Source: Nicotiana tabacum
Lineage: Eukaryota > Streptophyta > Magnoliopsida > Solanales > Solanaceae
Reading direction: 5' to 3'
Length of the DNA stretch: 64,000 nt
Assembly: GCF_000715075.1 (NCBI RefSeq)
Contig: NC_134082.1
Coordinates: 61,963,466 to 62,027,465, forward strand
The position numbers were made by a program, and so were the translations under genes. This document shows positions 31,829-44,216 of this stretch, one piece after another. The notes beneath the pieces were generated by a model. The model worked only from the letters and a program-made list of their open reading frames with translations, had not been told where the DNA came from and searched no databases. Within the stretch, counting starts at the first letter, position 1. Each line of letters begins with the position of its first letter.

Positions 31829-34373
31829 GACAACAATAACAACAACCCAATAAAATCTCACTAGTAGGGTCTGGGAGAGTAGTGTGTATGCAGACCTTAC
31901 CCTTACGAGGCGTAGAGAGGTTGTTCCCAAAAGACCTTCGGCTTAAGAAGATGAAAAGAGGCAATACATTAGTATCATAGAAGAAAATAACACCATCACA
32001 AAAACCAGGAAATAGCTGAAAAGAAAAACAATAACCAGTATATAAAGCCCAACACTAAGAGGAATGAAAGAGTAATGAAAACTCAACCCTAACACTAGCA
32101 GTCTAAGACTAAATCCTAATAGACTAGCCTCACTCTGGAGTGCTATAGAAATATGCTCAACTACCTCTTAACTTACAAACTTAATGCTCGACCTCCATAA
32201 CTTCCTGTCTAGAGCCATGTCCTCGGTAATTTAAAGCCACGCCATGTCCTGCCTGATCATCTCTCCCCAATACTTCTTTGACTGCCCTCTACCTCCTTGT
32301 GCCCACCAAAGCCAACCACTTACACCTCCTCACCGGGGCATTTAGGCTTCTCCTTTGAACGTGCCTGAACCATCGAAGCCTAGTTTGTCATCTATGGGGG
32401 CCACGCCTACCTTCACCCGTATATGTTCATTCCTAATCTTATTCATCTTAGTGTGCCCGCACATCCACTTCAATATCCTTATCTTTGCTACTTTCATCTT
32501 CTGGATATGTGAGTTTTTAACTAACTAATACTCAGCCCTATACAACATGGTCGGTCTAACCATCGCTTTATAAAACTTACCTTTGAGTATCGATGGAACT
32601 TTCTTGTCACAGAGGACTCTAAATGCTAACCTCCACTTCATCCATCCCACCCCTATATGGTGAGTCACATTCTCGTCGATCTCCCCATTCCTCTAAATAA
32701 TCGACCCAAGATACTTGAAACTACCCCTTTTGGGTATGACCTGAGAGTCAAGCCTCACGTCCAATCCTGTTTCCGTCGGCTCAATGTTGAACTTGCACTT
32801 TAGGTATTCTGTCTTAGTCCTGCTCAACTTGAAACCCTTAGACTCAATGGCATGTTTCCAAACCTATAGCCTTTTGTTGATGTCGCCTCGCGTCTCATCA
32901 ATCATAACTATGTCGTTAGCAAATAACATACACCATGGTACCTCCCCTTGAATATGGTATGTCAGTGCATCCATCATCAGGACAAATAGGAATGGGCTGA
33001 GCGCAGACCCTTGGTGCAACACTATAACAACCGAAAAATGCTCTAAGTCTCCTCCCCATGTGCTAACCTGAGTCTTATTTCCATCATACATGTCCTTAAT
33101 CACCCTAATGTAAGCAACCGTCACACCTTTTGCCTCCAGGCATCTTCATAGCACCTCCCTAGGAACCTTGTCATACGCTTTCTCCAAATCAATAAACACT
33201 ATGTGCAGATCCTTCTTCCTATCCCTGTACTGCTCCACCAACTTCCTAATAAGGTGGATAGCTTCCATTGTAGAATTCCCCGGCATGAACCCGAATTGGT
33301 TGTCTGAAATAGAAATTGTCCTCATCATCCTCACTTCTACCACCCTCTCCCAAACTTTCATTGTATGACTCAGTAATTTGATACCCCTATAGTTGTTACA
33401 ACTCTGGATGTCGCCTTTGTTCTTGTACAACGGAACCACCGTACTCTACCTCCATCATCCTAGTCGTCTTGAAAATAACATTGAATAGCCCAGTCAACCA
33501 CTCCAAACTTGCTCTACCTACACACCTTCAAAATTCAACCGGAATATCGTCTGGCCCTGTAGCTCTGCCCTTACTCATCTTACGCATAGCCTCTACAACC
33601 TCATCTACCTTAATGCGCCTATAATACCTATTCACGGTGACTCTCGAAAATTTACGGAGCACAATATCCAGATCCCTTTCCTCATTCAGAAGTTTATGAA
33701 AGTAGGTCTGCCATCTCTGCTTAATCTGGTCCTCCCCCATCAAAACTCTACCATCCTCGTCTTTAATGCACCTCACTTGGTCTAGATCCCGAGACTTCCT
33801 TTCTCTCGCCTTAGCCAGCCGGAATAACATTTTATCCCCACTATTGTCCACATATTCTTCATACATATGAGCAAAAGCTGCAGTCTTAGCCTCCGTGACC
33901 ACCAGCTTCGTCTCCTTCCTAGCTACCTTATACTTCTCACTGTTTTCTCTTCTCTCCTCCTCGTTGGTGCTCCCTACTAACTTCAGGTACACTGCCTTTT
34001 TCGTTTCCACTTTACCTTGGACCACTTTATTCCACCGCCAATTGCCTTTGTGGTGACCAAAGCAGCCCGACGAGACCCCTAACACCTCTCTCGCTGCCTT
34101 GCTAATATAGTCTGCCATCGTCGACCACATAAAGCTCATGCCCCTACTATTCTTCCAGGCTCCCATGGCTGATAACCTCCCTTCCAACTCCTGAGCTTTA
34201 TCCTTAGAAAAGGCACCATATCTGATCCTTGAACGACCTCGTACAAACCTCTTCTTCCTCCTTATCTTAGTACCAATCTCCATCATCAAAAGCCTACGTC
34301 ATGAGGGTCTCACCCGTGATAACCTTGCAATCATTGCACAACTCTTTGTCACATCCCTAAGGAGGAGATACTT
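31829..34373 (-). pseudogene. RTE-type LINE fragment B with 3' tail
   Basis: A pre-RT linker (34289-33528, with [34 protein letters not shown] and [13 protein letters not shown]) precedes the RT (33439-32864, with [33 protein letters not shown] and QGSALSPFLFVLMMDALTYH). The polymerase motif reads F-A-N-D instead of F-A-D-D. The 3' untranslated region ends in a tail (about 31945-31829) closely resembling the 3' half of the TS SINE, with GTTGTT repeats. The endonuclease would lie right of 34373, where element 5 inserted. The LINE copies its RNA at nicked target DNA; this copy is inactive. Confidence 0.85.
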
Positions 34374-35084
34374 TGTAATGTTGGTTGTTTTGAGTGTTGT
34401 AGCCATGTTCCCTTATTTACTTCTTATTTTATGCTTAGTTTTTGTTATGTGACTTGCCGGGGTGGTTGGTTTGGTTTCGGGGACGTTTCAAAATGAATTG
34501 GGACACTTAGTGCCAAGGTTGAAACTCTAATTTAAAGAGTTGACCCAATATTAACTTAGGTGTAAATGGCCCCAAAATGCAGTTTTGATGATTTTGATAG
34601 CTCTATAGTGTGATTTTTGACTTAGGAGTGTGTCTATATAGTGATTTAGAGGTCCGTAGTTGATTTTGGCTTGAATTGGTGAAAGTTGGAAAAATGAAAG
34701 TTTGGAAAGTTGAGAAGTTTCACCGAGAGTTAAATTTATGGTTACTGGGCTCAAATTTTGGTTCTAGAATTTGGAATAGGTATGTTATGTCATTTATGAC
34801 TTGTGTGCAAAATTTGAGGTCAATCAAAAATGATTTGATAGGTTTCGACATCGAATGTAGAAGTTAGAAGTTCATAAGTTCATTAGGCTTGAATTGGGGT
34901 GTGATTCGTGTTTTTGATGTTGTTTGATGTGATTTGAGTCTTTGGTTAAGTTTGTATCGTATTTTGGGACTTATTGGTATGTTCGGTTGATGTCCTGGGG
35001 GCCTCGGGTGGATTTCGGATAGTTAATGGATTGGAATAGGACTTTGAAGATTGCTGAAGTCTGTTGATGTTATGTGTTCCGGTT

Positions 35085-35405
35085 TCCTTCTATGCGATCG
35101 CGAGGATAGGTCCGCAATCGTGAAGGGTCTTTGAGGGATGTTGAATTTTTCCTCTTCGCGTCTGCATAGTAGGTACACGATCGCAGAAGTTGAGAAACTT
35201 GTGCTTTGTGAACGCGTACAAGACTACAAAGAAGTGAGGCAGCTGGGGTCACGCGAAGTTGTTCTTCGCGATCGCATGAAGATGGTCACGATCGCGTATG
35301 TCTGTGAATCGTGTTCGCGTGGAGTTATACGCATTTTTGAAGGCCATTTTGGAGGAAGCTTTGTTTTGTTCTTCGCGAGCGCAAGGGACTTTCCACGATT
35401 GCAAA
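35085..35405. repeat. CpG-palindrome block in LTR of element 5
   Basis: Words such as TATGCGATCGCGAGG, GAACGCGT, CTTCGCGATCGCATGAAG, CACGATCGCG and TTCGCGAGCGCAAGG, 711-1031 bp from the LTR start. It matches the blocks of elements 1 and 3 in place and type. Confidence 0.75.
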
Positions 35406-35934
35406 GAGGAATTACTAGGCATCAGTGTTAAATACCAAAATCGAAGGTTTGAACCCATTTTTCATATTTTGAGTTAGAGACCTCAGATTTGGGCGATTCT
35501 TGAAGGGATTCAAGGAGTTGATTGGGTTAAGTGATTCTAACTCGGATTTGGTTAATATACATGAATATATCATTGATTTCATCATTTAATTAGTGTTTTC
35601 AGATGAAAAATTAGGAAAAATTGTAGAAACTTCATAGGGTTTAATTTGAGAAATTGAAGGTCGAGTTGTGATCGAATTTGAGTAATTTTGATATGGTTGG
35701 ACTCGTGGTTGAATGAGTATTCGAATTTTGTTAATTTTGTCAGATTTCGAGTCATGGGATCGGGGTTGACTTTTGAGTTGACTTTTTGACTTTTGATTAA
35801 GGTCGTATCTTTATTAATTGGAATCAATTCCTATGTCTTTGTTGATAGTATTACATTATTTTTGGCTAGATTCAATCCTTCTGGAGGCCGATACGTATGG
35901 GAAGTGCTTCCTAGCATAGTGAATTGATTTGCTT

Positions 35935-35943
35935 GAGGTAAGT
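35935..35943 (+). promoter_or_regulatory. Putative 5' splice site in LTR of element 5
   Basis: GAGGTAAGT, a perfect match to the plant donor consensus, in the context TTGCTTGAGGTAAGTGTCTT. The same word is kept in the LTRs of elements 2 and 3. The matching acceptor is CAG at 46607-46609 before gag. Confidence 0.5.
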
Positions 35944-36369
35944 GTCTTATTTAAACTCGGTTGAGGCACTAGTTTCCTAAATTGTTGTGCTCGCTGCTTG
36001 CTATTGCATGTGCACATGCATAGGGATGAACTCATGTGCAGGAACAAGAGTCATTTATTCATGTCCAGGTTGTGCTAGGGCTCTTATGAGCCGAGAATTG
36101 ACTGTTAAGCTTTAAGCTATGATGTTCCTCGTATTTGCAACATTTTTGTGTGAACTATTGAGCCATGTTTGAGATTGCATAGAGGTTTAAACCCTGAACG
36201 AACTTGATAAATGCTTTTCAGTGATGAAATTGCCGATTTGAGCTCTGATAGCACACTTTGCACATGCCTACACTTTATCATGTCATTATACCAGTCCAGG
36301 AGTATGAGAATCTTATTTCATTCATCATATACATGTATACTTGTTTAATTGCCCATGTATGATATATTT

Positions 36370-36600
36370 GGACTAGAGTCATGTGACCATGCCAGGCGTA
36401 TTATGTTATTGGCATATGAGTTGTCCATGTGGATCCAAATATTGACATTATTGGCACGTGAGTTATCCGTGCAACACGTGAGTTATTAGTGCTGGTTCTA
36501 TTATTAGCACGTGAGTTGTCCATCCAGCACGTGAGTTGTCCGTGCAACACGTGAGTTGTCCATGCAGTATGTGGATACGGATCCATCCCCCCTAGGGTCA
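36370..36600. repeat. CACGTGAGTTGTCC short tandem repeat in LTR of element 5
   Basis: About seven copies of a 16-20-bp unit (CACGTGAGTTGTCCGTGCAA and variants), each with a CACGTG or ACGTG core, which plant bZIP and bHLH factors can bind. It lies 750-990 bp before the LTR end. Confidence 0.85.
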
Positions 36601-37318
36601 TCCTCTCATGTTTCTATCTTGATGGTGTACACGTGGTTATCGAGAATATTGATTAGTGGTTCAGAACGAATATGGATAGTTGAGAGAATCCGACCAGTGT
36701 TGTGTGGAATTTGCATTTCCTTGATCATTTATCTGATTTAGTTGTTTTCCTTCTCTACATGCCATGCTATTATCTGAGAAGAATATTTGAGAAACTGTAT
36801 ACACGCACACACAGATGTTCTTCTCATGAAACATGATGAGTCAGTGTTTAAATATTGTCCAGTGTTGTTTTAAAAGCTGGAACTACATAGGGATAGCTAG
36901 TATCATTAATAATTTAAGCTTATCTTACCTTGCCTTATTTATTTTTGACACTTATTGAGTTGGTTGTACTCATACTACACTCTGCACTTCACGTATAGAT
37001 CAAGGTGCTTCCGGACACGGAGGTTGCTAGTATTGGAGTTTATTTAGTTCAGAGACTATCGAGGTAGTTGCCTTGGCGTCTGCAGAACTTGAATCTCCTC
37101 CTTTCTCTTTTAGTTTCATTTATACTGTTCTACTTTCCTAGACAATATTTTTCACCAGTCTGACCATTGTTATTGTATAGATGCTCATGTACTTAGTGAT
37201 ACCCAGATTTTGGGGGATTCTGTATTGATTTGCGATATTTTCTTCAAGTTATTATGAGATTTTATTTACTTAAGGATGCTTGTTATTTGTGAGTTGTCAG
37301 CTTGCCTAGTATCGCGAT

Positions 37319-39254
37319 TGTTACGTCCAGCATTTTCGTATGTTAAAGTTTCGTCTTCAGTTAATCGACATAGACTCAGGATGAGATTATCTTAAGGTCA
37401 ACGTATTTATGTTATTTATAACAAGCGATAAGTAAGTGCCCTGAAGGATAATGGGTAAACAAATCAAGGAAAATGTGTTTCATTGAAGGTTGTCGATTTG
37501 GGATAAAATACGATCCGAGCCATAATACCTGATACTTATGGACTAGTACCATACAAGGTACCACATGACCACGATAATATGATGTATAAAGCGTATTAAA
37601 AATGAGTCGAATTTTAAGTAATGTGAGACAATTCTTAATTATGTAGGTAATTTATTAATTACCGTGTAACATGACATTCCTTAATTACCTAATAAGTGGA
37701 TAAAGATTAACTTTCCCCACCCCACCCTCACGTGGTAGTAAGCCACCACTAATACATATGACTAAGTAGTCATATGATCTTAGATGGCAAACTAATGTAA
37801 AAACATTACATATTCATTCCCAAGACTTTAGGTGGCAAAACTAATGTTAGCCATTTCACAAAAGCTTTCAACAAAACTTTATTTCCCATTTCTTGAATAC
37901 AAAGACACCTTACTTTCTTTATACTTTGTAAACAATCAAAACATTAGAATTCTTACAATCAAGAAAATGTTAGCCATTAATGGATAGCTAAAAAGCACTA
38001 CAACCAGACGTTACACTCAAGTTTTCAACAAATTTCTTACGCAAATTATTAGCTCCTTAGCAATGAAAGTTTTTGAAGTTCTAAAGGAGTACGATGTAAT
38101 CTTTATCAAGAATATCACACGAATATTTCCCTACTCCAGGTATGATAAGGCCATCCCTTCTTTTTCTTGGCATGATCTATACGACACAAACGAAACGAAT
38201 ATATGCATAACTTCCATAAATTACTCTATTCTAGAAATGCTAGAGATGTGTATATTCTTATTCTCCCATAAGTCTTATTCTATCGTCTGTTCATAGGTCT
38301 CAGAAAAATACGTATTTGATAAAGTTTATCCGAAAGGCATATTGAGCTTTATGGCATTCCGAGAAAATTTTATTAACATATTTTCATTCATTTCATTCAT
38401 TTATACATGTACATTGACCCATGACCAGATGGTGTTATATATGCATATTTATATGTATATGGGATATGGGAAAAGGTTATGGAGTTATATACGCACCAAC
38501 ACCTGATCAGTTGGTATATGTTGATGATGTTGCCCACAGTGGACTAGATGATATGACAGGATGTCCTCAGAGGCTTGATGATGTTATGTACACCTACACC
38601 TATGCATGATACGACATTTATATGCACGTGCATGACATTATAAATGTTTCGAAATTTACAAAGTTATTCAGATTTTTCACATGGATCTCTTTATTTCATG
38701 TTTCATCTATGTCTTTTATGTACTAATTTTCAAGCCTTACATACTCAGTACATTATTCGTACTGATGCCCTATTTCTTGGGGCTTGTGTTTCATACCCGC
38801 AGGTGCAGGTAGGCAAGTTGACGATCCCCTTTCTTAGGATCCTTAATCAGCGAGAGTTGGCGTGCTCTACTTGATCCGGAGCTGCTTTTAATTTTGGTAC
38901 GACATGCTTGTGTATGTATATATATACCACATATATGGGTATGACGTGGCTCAATCCCATCTTTGTACAGTTGTGTTTCTATTAGAGGTATGTACATAGA
39001 TATGTATAGTTGGATAGCATGTGGCCTTATCGACTTTCAGTTTTGGGTATATAGTTGTCTATAGCAGCCTTGTCGGTTCACCCACTGTATTCCGCATGTA
39101 TATGTACATATGCCTTTTGGCATGTTTCCTTCATGTATGCTATTCTCGTAATTCAGCAGGTATCATTCAGGTTTATATGTTAGATGCATGCTTAAGGATG
39201 TTCGACATGCAGGATTTGGGCACCAGTCGCGGTCTATCGTATTGGTTCGTGACA
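37319..39254 (+). repeat. 5' LTR of element 4
   Basis: 1936 bp, TGTTACGTCC...GGTTCGTGACA. It contains a donor-like CAG|GTATGA at 38137-38145 and a GATGATGTT repeat stretch (38515-38590). The primer site follows four bases after its end. Transcription should start inside; no clear TATA box was identified. Confidence 0.93.
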
Positions 39255-39446
39255 AAAGTGGTATCAGAGCAGTTCTGTCCTAGGATTGTCTACAGACCGT
39301 ATCTAGTAGAGTCTTGTTTATGGGTATGTTGTGCACCATACTTATAAAAGGAGGCTATAGGACATATAGAATGTTATCCTCTCTTCTTATCTTAGATCGT
39401 GCAATATAAGAATTCATGTTCCTAACGATCTGTTATATTTTCAGTG
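39255..39446 (+). promoter_or_regulatory. Element 4 leader: primer site and splice-acceptor signal
   Basis: TGGTATCAGAGC at 39259-39270 is an exact initiator-Met-tRNA primer site. Near the end, CCTAACG (branch-like), TATATTTTCAG (acceptor at 39442-39444) and then the gag ATG at 39447 follow in order. Paired with the LTR donor at 38140, the intron would be 38140-39444 and would remove the primer site. Confidence 0.75.
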
Positions 39447-40765
39447 ATGCCTCCAAAGACTACAACCACCTAGAAGGGAAAGTCTGTGGCTGGTGAGACT
39501 ACTAGTCGAGCGCCACGAGTTACCAGGGCTCGGAGAGAGTCTCATAGTGAGATTCCATCTCAGACTTCACATACCCCGCTCTCTCCAGAAGAGCTCCGAG
39601 GGGCACCAGCTCCAGCGTCTGCCCTTGTGCATTTAGCCCCTCAGCCAAATGCACCAGGTTAGGAGATGAGAGATGCTATTCAGCTATTAACTCGATTAGT
39701 AGCCACACAAATGTCAGTGCGAGGGTTTGGTCATGAAGATAGGGCCATCAGTGCGAGGGTTCGTGATTTAATTAATATGGACCTTCCGGTATTCACTAGA
39801 GTAGATCCAAACGAGGACCCTCAGGTACTTTTCGATAGGATGCAGAGGACTTTGAGGGTAATGAAGACCACTGCGACTGAGTCAGTTGAACTAGCTTCCT
39901 ATAGACCTCAAGATGTTGCTGTTAATTGGTACGAGTCTTGGAAATTTTCCAGAGGTGAGGATGCCCCTCCAGCAGTATGACAAGAGTTTACAGAAGCTTT
40001 TCTTTGTCATTATCTGCCACCAAAACTTAGACGAACCAGAGTTGATAGGTTCTTGACCCTTCGAAAGGGTAACGAGTGTTCGGGTGTACAGTCTTCAATT
40101 TGATTCATTGGCTGGGTATGCTCCCACTATTGTATCTCAGATGAAGGATTGGGTTCACCGGTTCGTGATGGAATTAGAGCTGCATTTGCTTAACAATTAT
40201 ATGTCGGTCTCACTTCAACAAGACATGGATATTTCTCGTATTCAGGCATATGCTCAGGGTGTAGAGGAGCGTAAGTAAAAATAGAGGGCCGATCATGAGC
40301 ATGATAGGGTCCATAATAAGAGAGCGAGGTCTTTGGGTCCTTTTGGTGAATTTCAAGGTGGTCAGAGGCAACAATACACGAGGTATCCAGCCTAGCCATC
40401 GGCTATTGCACCCCCTCAGTTAGGCGGTAAGAGATTTGATTGTTCCACATATTTAGGGCCTGGTCAGAATTCCAGGGCCTCAGGATCTCAGTATAGGGTA
40501 GAGTTAAGTCAGATGAGGTCGCCCTTGCCATAATGTGCTCAATATGGTAAGCAGCATGCCGGACAGTGCCGTATGGGATTGGGTATTTGTTATACTTGTG
40601 GTTATCCGGGCCACATTATAAGGAATTGTCTGAAGAGAGGTGAGGAGAGCATAGATCAGCCAACAAGATCTGCAGCTGGTTCGTCATCATCAGTATGCCC
40701 CCATGGGCAAGGTTCACAAGCACCAATGAGCATCTAGCTCGAGCGGTCCTCAGAACCGCATTTAT
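39447..40765 (+). pseudogene. Element 4 gag
   Basis: ATG at 39447 (Met-Pro-Pro-Lys-Thr-Thr). The core includes MRDAIQLLTRLVATQ and LPVFTRVDPNEDPQVLFDRMQ, and a CCHC zinc knuckle (C-Y-T-C-G-Y-P-G-H-I-I-R-N-C) lies at about 40588-40630. It is broken by TAG, TAA and TGA codons and at least one frame change near 40085. Gag would form the cytoplasmic particle. Confidence 0.85.
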
Positions 40766-41406
40766 GTGTTGGCAGGACGACAAGATCAGGAGTTATTACC
40801 TGATTTTGTTATAAGTATATTATTAGTCTCCTCATATGATGTATATGCATTGATTGACCCAGGTTCCACCTTATCATATATTACTCTATTGGTCGCTAGT
40901 AAGTTTGGAATAAAACCTGAATTGGTTCAACCTTTTGAGGTGTCTACACTTGTTGGGGACTCAGGTATAGATAAGCGAGTATATAGAGATTGTATAATAG
41001 TAGTTCATGTTTGATCTACCGTAGTGGACCTAATCCAGTTAGATATGGTAGAATTTGATGTTATAATGGGTATGGATTGATTGGTTTTTTGTCATGCCAA
41101 CGTTGATTGTAGATCAAAGATAGTCCGATTTCAATTTCTAGGGGAGCCTGTTTTGGAGTAGAAAGGTAATACGGCGTTGCAGAGAGGAAGATTTATTCCT
41201 ATCTTAAGGAAGATGATTAGAAAGGGCTGTATTTATCACTTAGTTCAGGTTCAGGATGTGCAAGTAGAGTCACCAACCATTCAGTCCATCCTTGTGGTTA
41301 ATGAGTTTCCCAATGAGCTTTCGGGTCTTCCGCCAGAGCAAGAAATTGAGTTTGCTATTAACTTACTACCAGATACTCATCCAATATCTATTCCTCCCCT
41401 TATAGA
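40766..41406 (+). pseudogene. Element 4 protease
   Basis: The active site D-P-G-S-T is encoded at 40856-40870, in a readable stretch (40766-41014). A TGA follows at about 41012 and a second readable stretch runs from 41177. The linker to RT carries the usual [21 protein letters not shown]. Confidence 0.82.
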
Positions 41407-42117
41407 ATGGCCCTCGCAGAGCTAAAAGAGTTAAAGGAACAACTAAAGGACTTGCTTGAAAAAGGCTTTATCAGACCTAGTACATCACCGTGGGGAGCAC
41501 CTGTGTTATTTGTGAGGAAGAAAAATGGTTCCTTACAGATGTGTATTGATTATAGACAGTTGAATAAGGTGACGATCAAGCAAGTACCTGCTCCCGAGGA
41601 TTGATGATTTATTTGATCAGTTGCAAGGTGCCAAATGTTTTTCAAAAATAGACTTGAGGTTCGGGTACCATCAGGTAAATGTTAAGGAGGAAGATATTCC
41701 GAAGACAACATTCAGAACCAGATAGGGGCACTTTGAGTTTCGTGTTACGTCGTTCGATTTGACCAATGCACCAGCAGTATTCATGGATTGATGAACCGTG
41801 TGTTCAGGCCCTTTTTATATCTGTTTGTAATTGTATTTATCGACTATATATTGGTATATTCTGGTTCAGAGGCTGAGCATGCATATCATTTGCATACTGT
41901 TCCCAGATTTCTACAAAAAGGGAAGTTGTATGCAAAATTTTCTAAATGTGAATTCTGGTTGAACTCTGTAGCTTTCCTTGGACATATCATTTCGGGTGAA
42001 GGCATCCGGGTGGATACACAAAAGATTGAGGCAGTGAAGACTTGGCTTAGACCCGCAATACCGATGGAGGTTCGTAGCTTTCTCGATTTGGCAGGTTATT
42101 ATAGGAGATTTGTATAG
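41407..42117 (+). pseudogene. Element 4 reverse transcriptase
   Basis: [20 protein letters not shown] and [12 protein letters not shown] mark the fingers. The polymerase motif reads F-I-D-Y (about 41838-41849), the second catalytic Asp being replaced by Tyr. [14 protein letters not shown] and LAGYYRRFV follow. Frame changes lie near 41600-41790. Enzymatically dead. Confidence 0.85.
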
Positions 42118-42840
42118 GGATTTTCTTCCCTTTCAACACCTTTGACAAAGTTGGCTCAAAAGGGAGCAAGGTTTCAATGGACTGATGCTTACGAACGGAG
42201 TTTCTATGCATTAAAGAACAGATTAACTTCAACATCAGTTTTAACGCTCCCAGAAGGGATCGATGGTTATCTGATCTATTGTGACGCTTCAAGCATTGGA
42301 TTGGGTTGTTTGCTGGTGCAGCATGGTAAGGTTGTAGCTTATGCTTCTAGATAACTAAGAAAGCACAAGAAGAACTACTTGACCCACGATTTAAAGTTAG
42401 CCACGGTGATTCATGCACTAAAGATGTGAAGGCACTACTTGTATGGCATTCATGCTGATATCTATTTGGATCATAAGAGCCTCTGGTATATCTTCAAGCA
42501 AAAGGAATTGAATTTACATCAAAAGAGATAGTTGGAGCTACTTAAAGACTATGACGTTGATGTTTTATACCATCGGGGGAAGGCGAACGTAGTAGCCGAT
42601 ACCCTCAGCCGTAGATCTATGGGTAGCTTGTCATATTTACAGCCAGAAAAGAGGAAAATAGCTCATGAGATTCATCAACTAGCTAGTTTTGGAGTTCGGT
42701 TACTAGACTCAGGTGATATTGGAATTACTATTCAGGATACGACAATATCCTCATTAGTAACTGAAGTAAAGGAATGCCAGTACACGGATCTTGTGTTAGT
42801 TCATTATAGGGATACCACCTCTTAGAAGGAGAAGACACCA
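42118..42840 (+). pseudogene. Element 4 RNase H
   Basis: YLIYCDASSIGLGCLL (first Asp) and LTHDLKLATVIHALK (the Glu position is Lys: HDLKLA for HDLELA) are followed by DIYLDHKSLWYIF and HRGKANVVADTLSRR. Stops lie at 42352, 42427 and 42528. At least one catalytic position is changed. Confidence 0.8.
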
Positions 42841-44050
42841 TTTGAAATTATAGGAGATGGGGTCCTCAGATATCGAGGACGATTATGTGTCCCTAATGTT
42901 GCAGGGCTGCGTCGGCAGGTTATGGAAGAAACTCTCTATTCTCATTATTCAATCTATCCAGGAGCGACAAAGATATATCATAATATTAGGGAAGTATATT
43001 GGTGGGACAGAATGAAAAAGGATATAGCGGAGTTTGTTGCTAAGTGTCCTAATTGTCAGCAAGTTAAGAATGGGCATCAAAAACCCGCTGGATTATTGTA
43101 GGCTATGGAGATTCCGACTTGGAAATGGGAAGTAATCAATATAGATTTCATCGTAGGCTTACCTCGGACCCAGCATAAGTTCGATTCGATATGGGTGATT
43201 GTTGATAGGCTTACAAAGTCAGCCCATTTTCTGTCTGTTAGGACTACATAATCCACAGAGGATTATGCAAGGCTTTATATTAAGGAGATAGTACGACTGC
43301 ATGGTGTCCCTGTATCTATTACCTCGGATAGAGGAGCTAAATTTATAGCTAACTTTTGGAGGTCCTTCCAAAAAGGATTGGGGACTCAAGTAAGTCTTAG
43401 TACAATATTTCTTCCTTAGAAAGATGGATAGGCTGAGCGTAATATTCAGACACTTGAAGATATGTTAAGGGCTTGTGTGATAGACTTCAAGGGTAGCTGC
43501 GATGATCATTTGCCGCTTATTGAGTTCGTATGTAATAATAGCTATCATTCAAGTATTCAGATGGCTCTATATGAAGCTCTTTACGGACAGAAGTGTAGGT
43601 TGCCTATAGGGTGGTTCGATGTTGGGAAATCTACGTTAGTAGGACCAGAATTGGTATAACAGGCAACCGAGAAAATTAAGTTTATACAGGGAAGGCTAGT
43701 AGCAGCTCAAAGCCGTCAGAAGTCTTATGCGTATAACCGACGGTGAGACTTGGAGTTTCAGGTTGATGATTGGGTATTACTAAAGGTATCACCGATGAAA
43801 GGTGTTATGAGATTCAGTAAGAAAGGAAAACTTAAACCTCGGTACATTGGACCATGTAGGATCATACGCAAGGTAGGCTAGGTAGCATATGAGTTAGACT
43901 TGCCTTCGGACTTGGAGTCTGTACACCTAGTCTTTCATGTTTCTATGCTCCGTAAATGTATTGGAGATCCATCCAGAATCATTTTAGTTGATGACGTTCA
44001 GGTCACAGAGCAGCTATCATACGAAGAAACTCCCATTGCTATATGAGACA
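42841..44050 (+). pseudogene. Element 4 integrase
   Basis: Zinc-binding CPNCQQVK near 43050, then the DDE core: NIDFIVGLPRT near 43140, ITSDRGAKF near 43320 and a Glu in AERNIQTLEDML near 43435. YEALYGQKCRLPIGWFD and the C-terminal VHLVFHVSMLRKCIGDPS follow. Several TAG and TGA codons break it (for example 43100, 43250, 43419, 43657). Confidence 0.84.
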
Positions 44051-44216
44051 GATAGGTTCGGAGATTAAGAACTAAAGATGTAGCTTTGGTGAAAGTACTT
44101 TGAAGAAACAACAATGTGGAAGAAATGACTTGGGAGGATGAGGAAGACATGAAGTCAAGATATCCCTACTTATTTCCTCCTCCAGAGAAGGGTCCGTCTG
44201 AGACATCACAACCTTA
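44051..44216 (+). pseudogene. Element 4 chromodomain-like C-terminus
   Basis: RRLRTKDVALVKVL, a TGA, then RNNNVEEMTWEDEEDMKSR and YPYLFP resemble the C-terminal chromodomain of Tekay/Del chromoviruses, which directs integration to marked chromatin. Ends before the TAA at 44216. Confidence 0.7.

Larger units (their letters stand above)
34374..37318 (+). repeat. 5' LTR of element 5, left part
   Basis: Starts TGTAATGTTGGTTG (a decayed relative of the TGTAACGACC start) inside LINE fragment B and runs to the insertion of element 4. The bases GCGAT at 37314-37318 are the left copy of element 4's duplication; the LTR resumes at 46372. From the start: a CpG-palindrome block (35085-35405), a donor-like GAGGTAAGT (35935-35943) and a CACGTGAGTTGTCC repeat (36370-36600). 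Apart from these, no coding content is seen over about 2.9 kb. Confidence 0.82.

Noticed and set aside
36370..36600. CRISPR-like array
   Set aside because: Short direct repeats without unique spacers of even length, in a plant LTR; a simple tandem repeat.
57..44216. Functional retrotransposon proteins
   Set aside because: Every gag-pol in the window carries multiple stops, frame changes or lost catalytic residues, so all are listed as pseudogenes.
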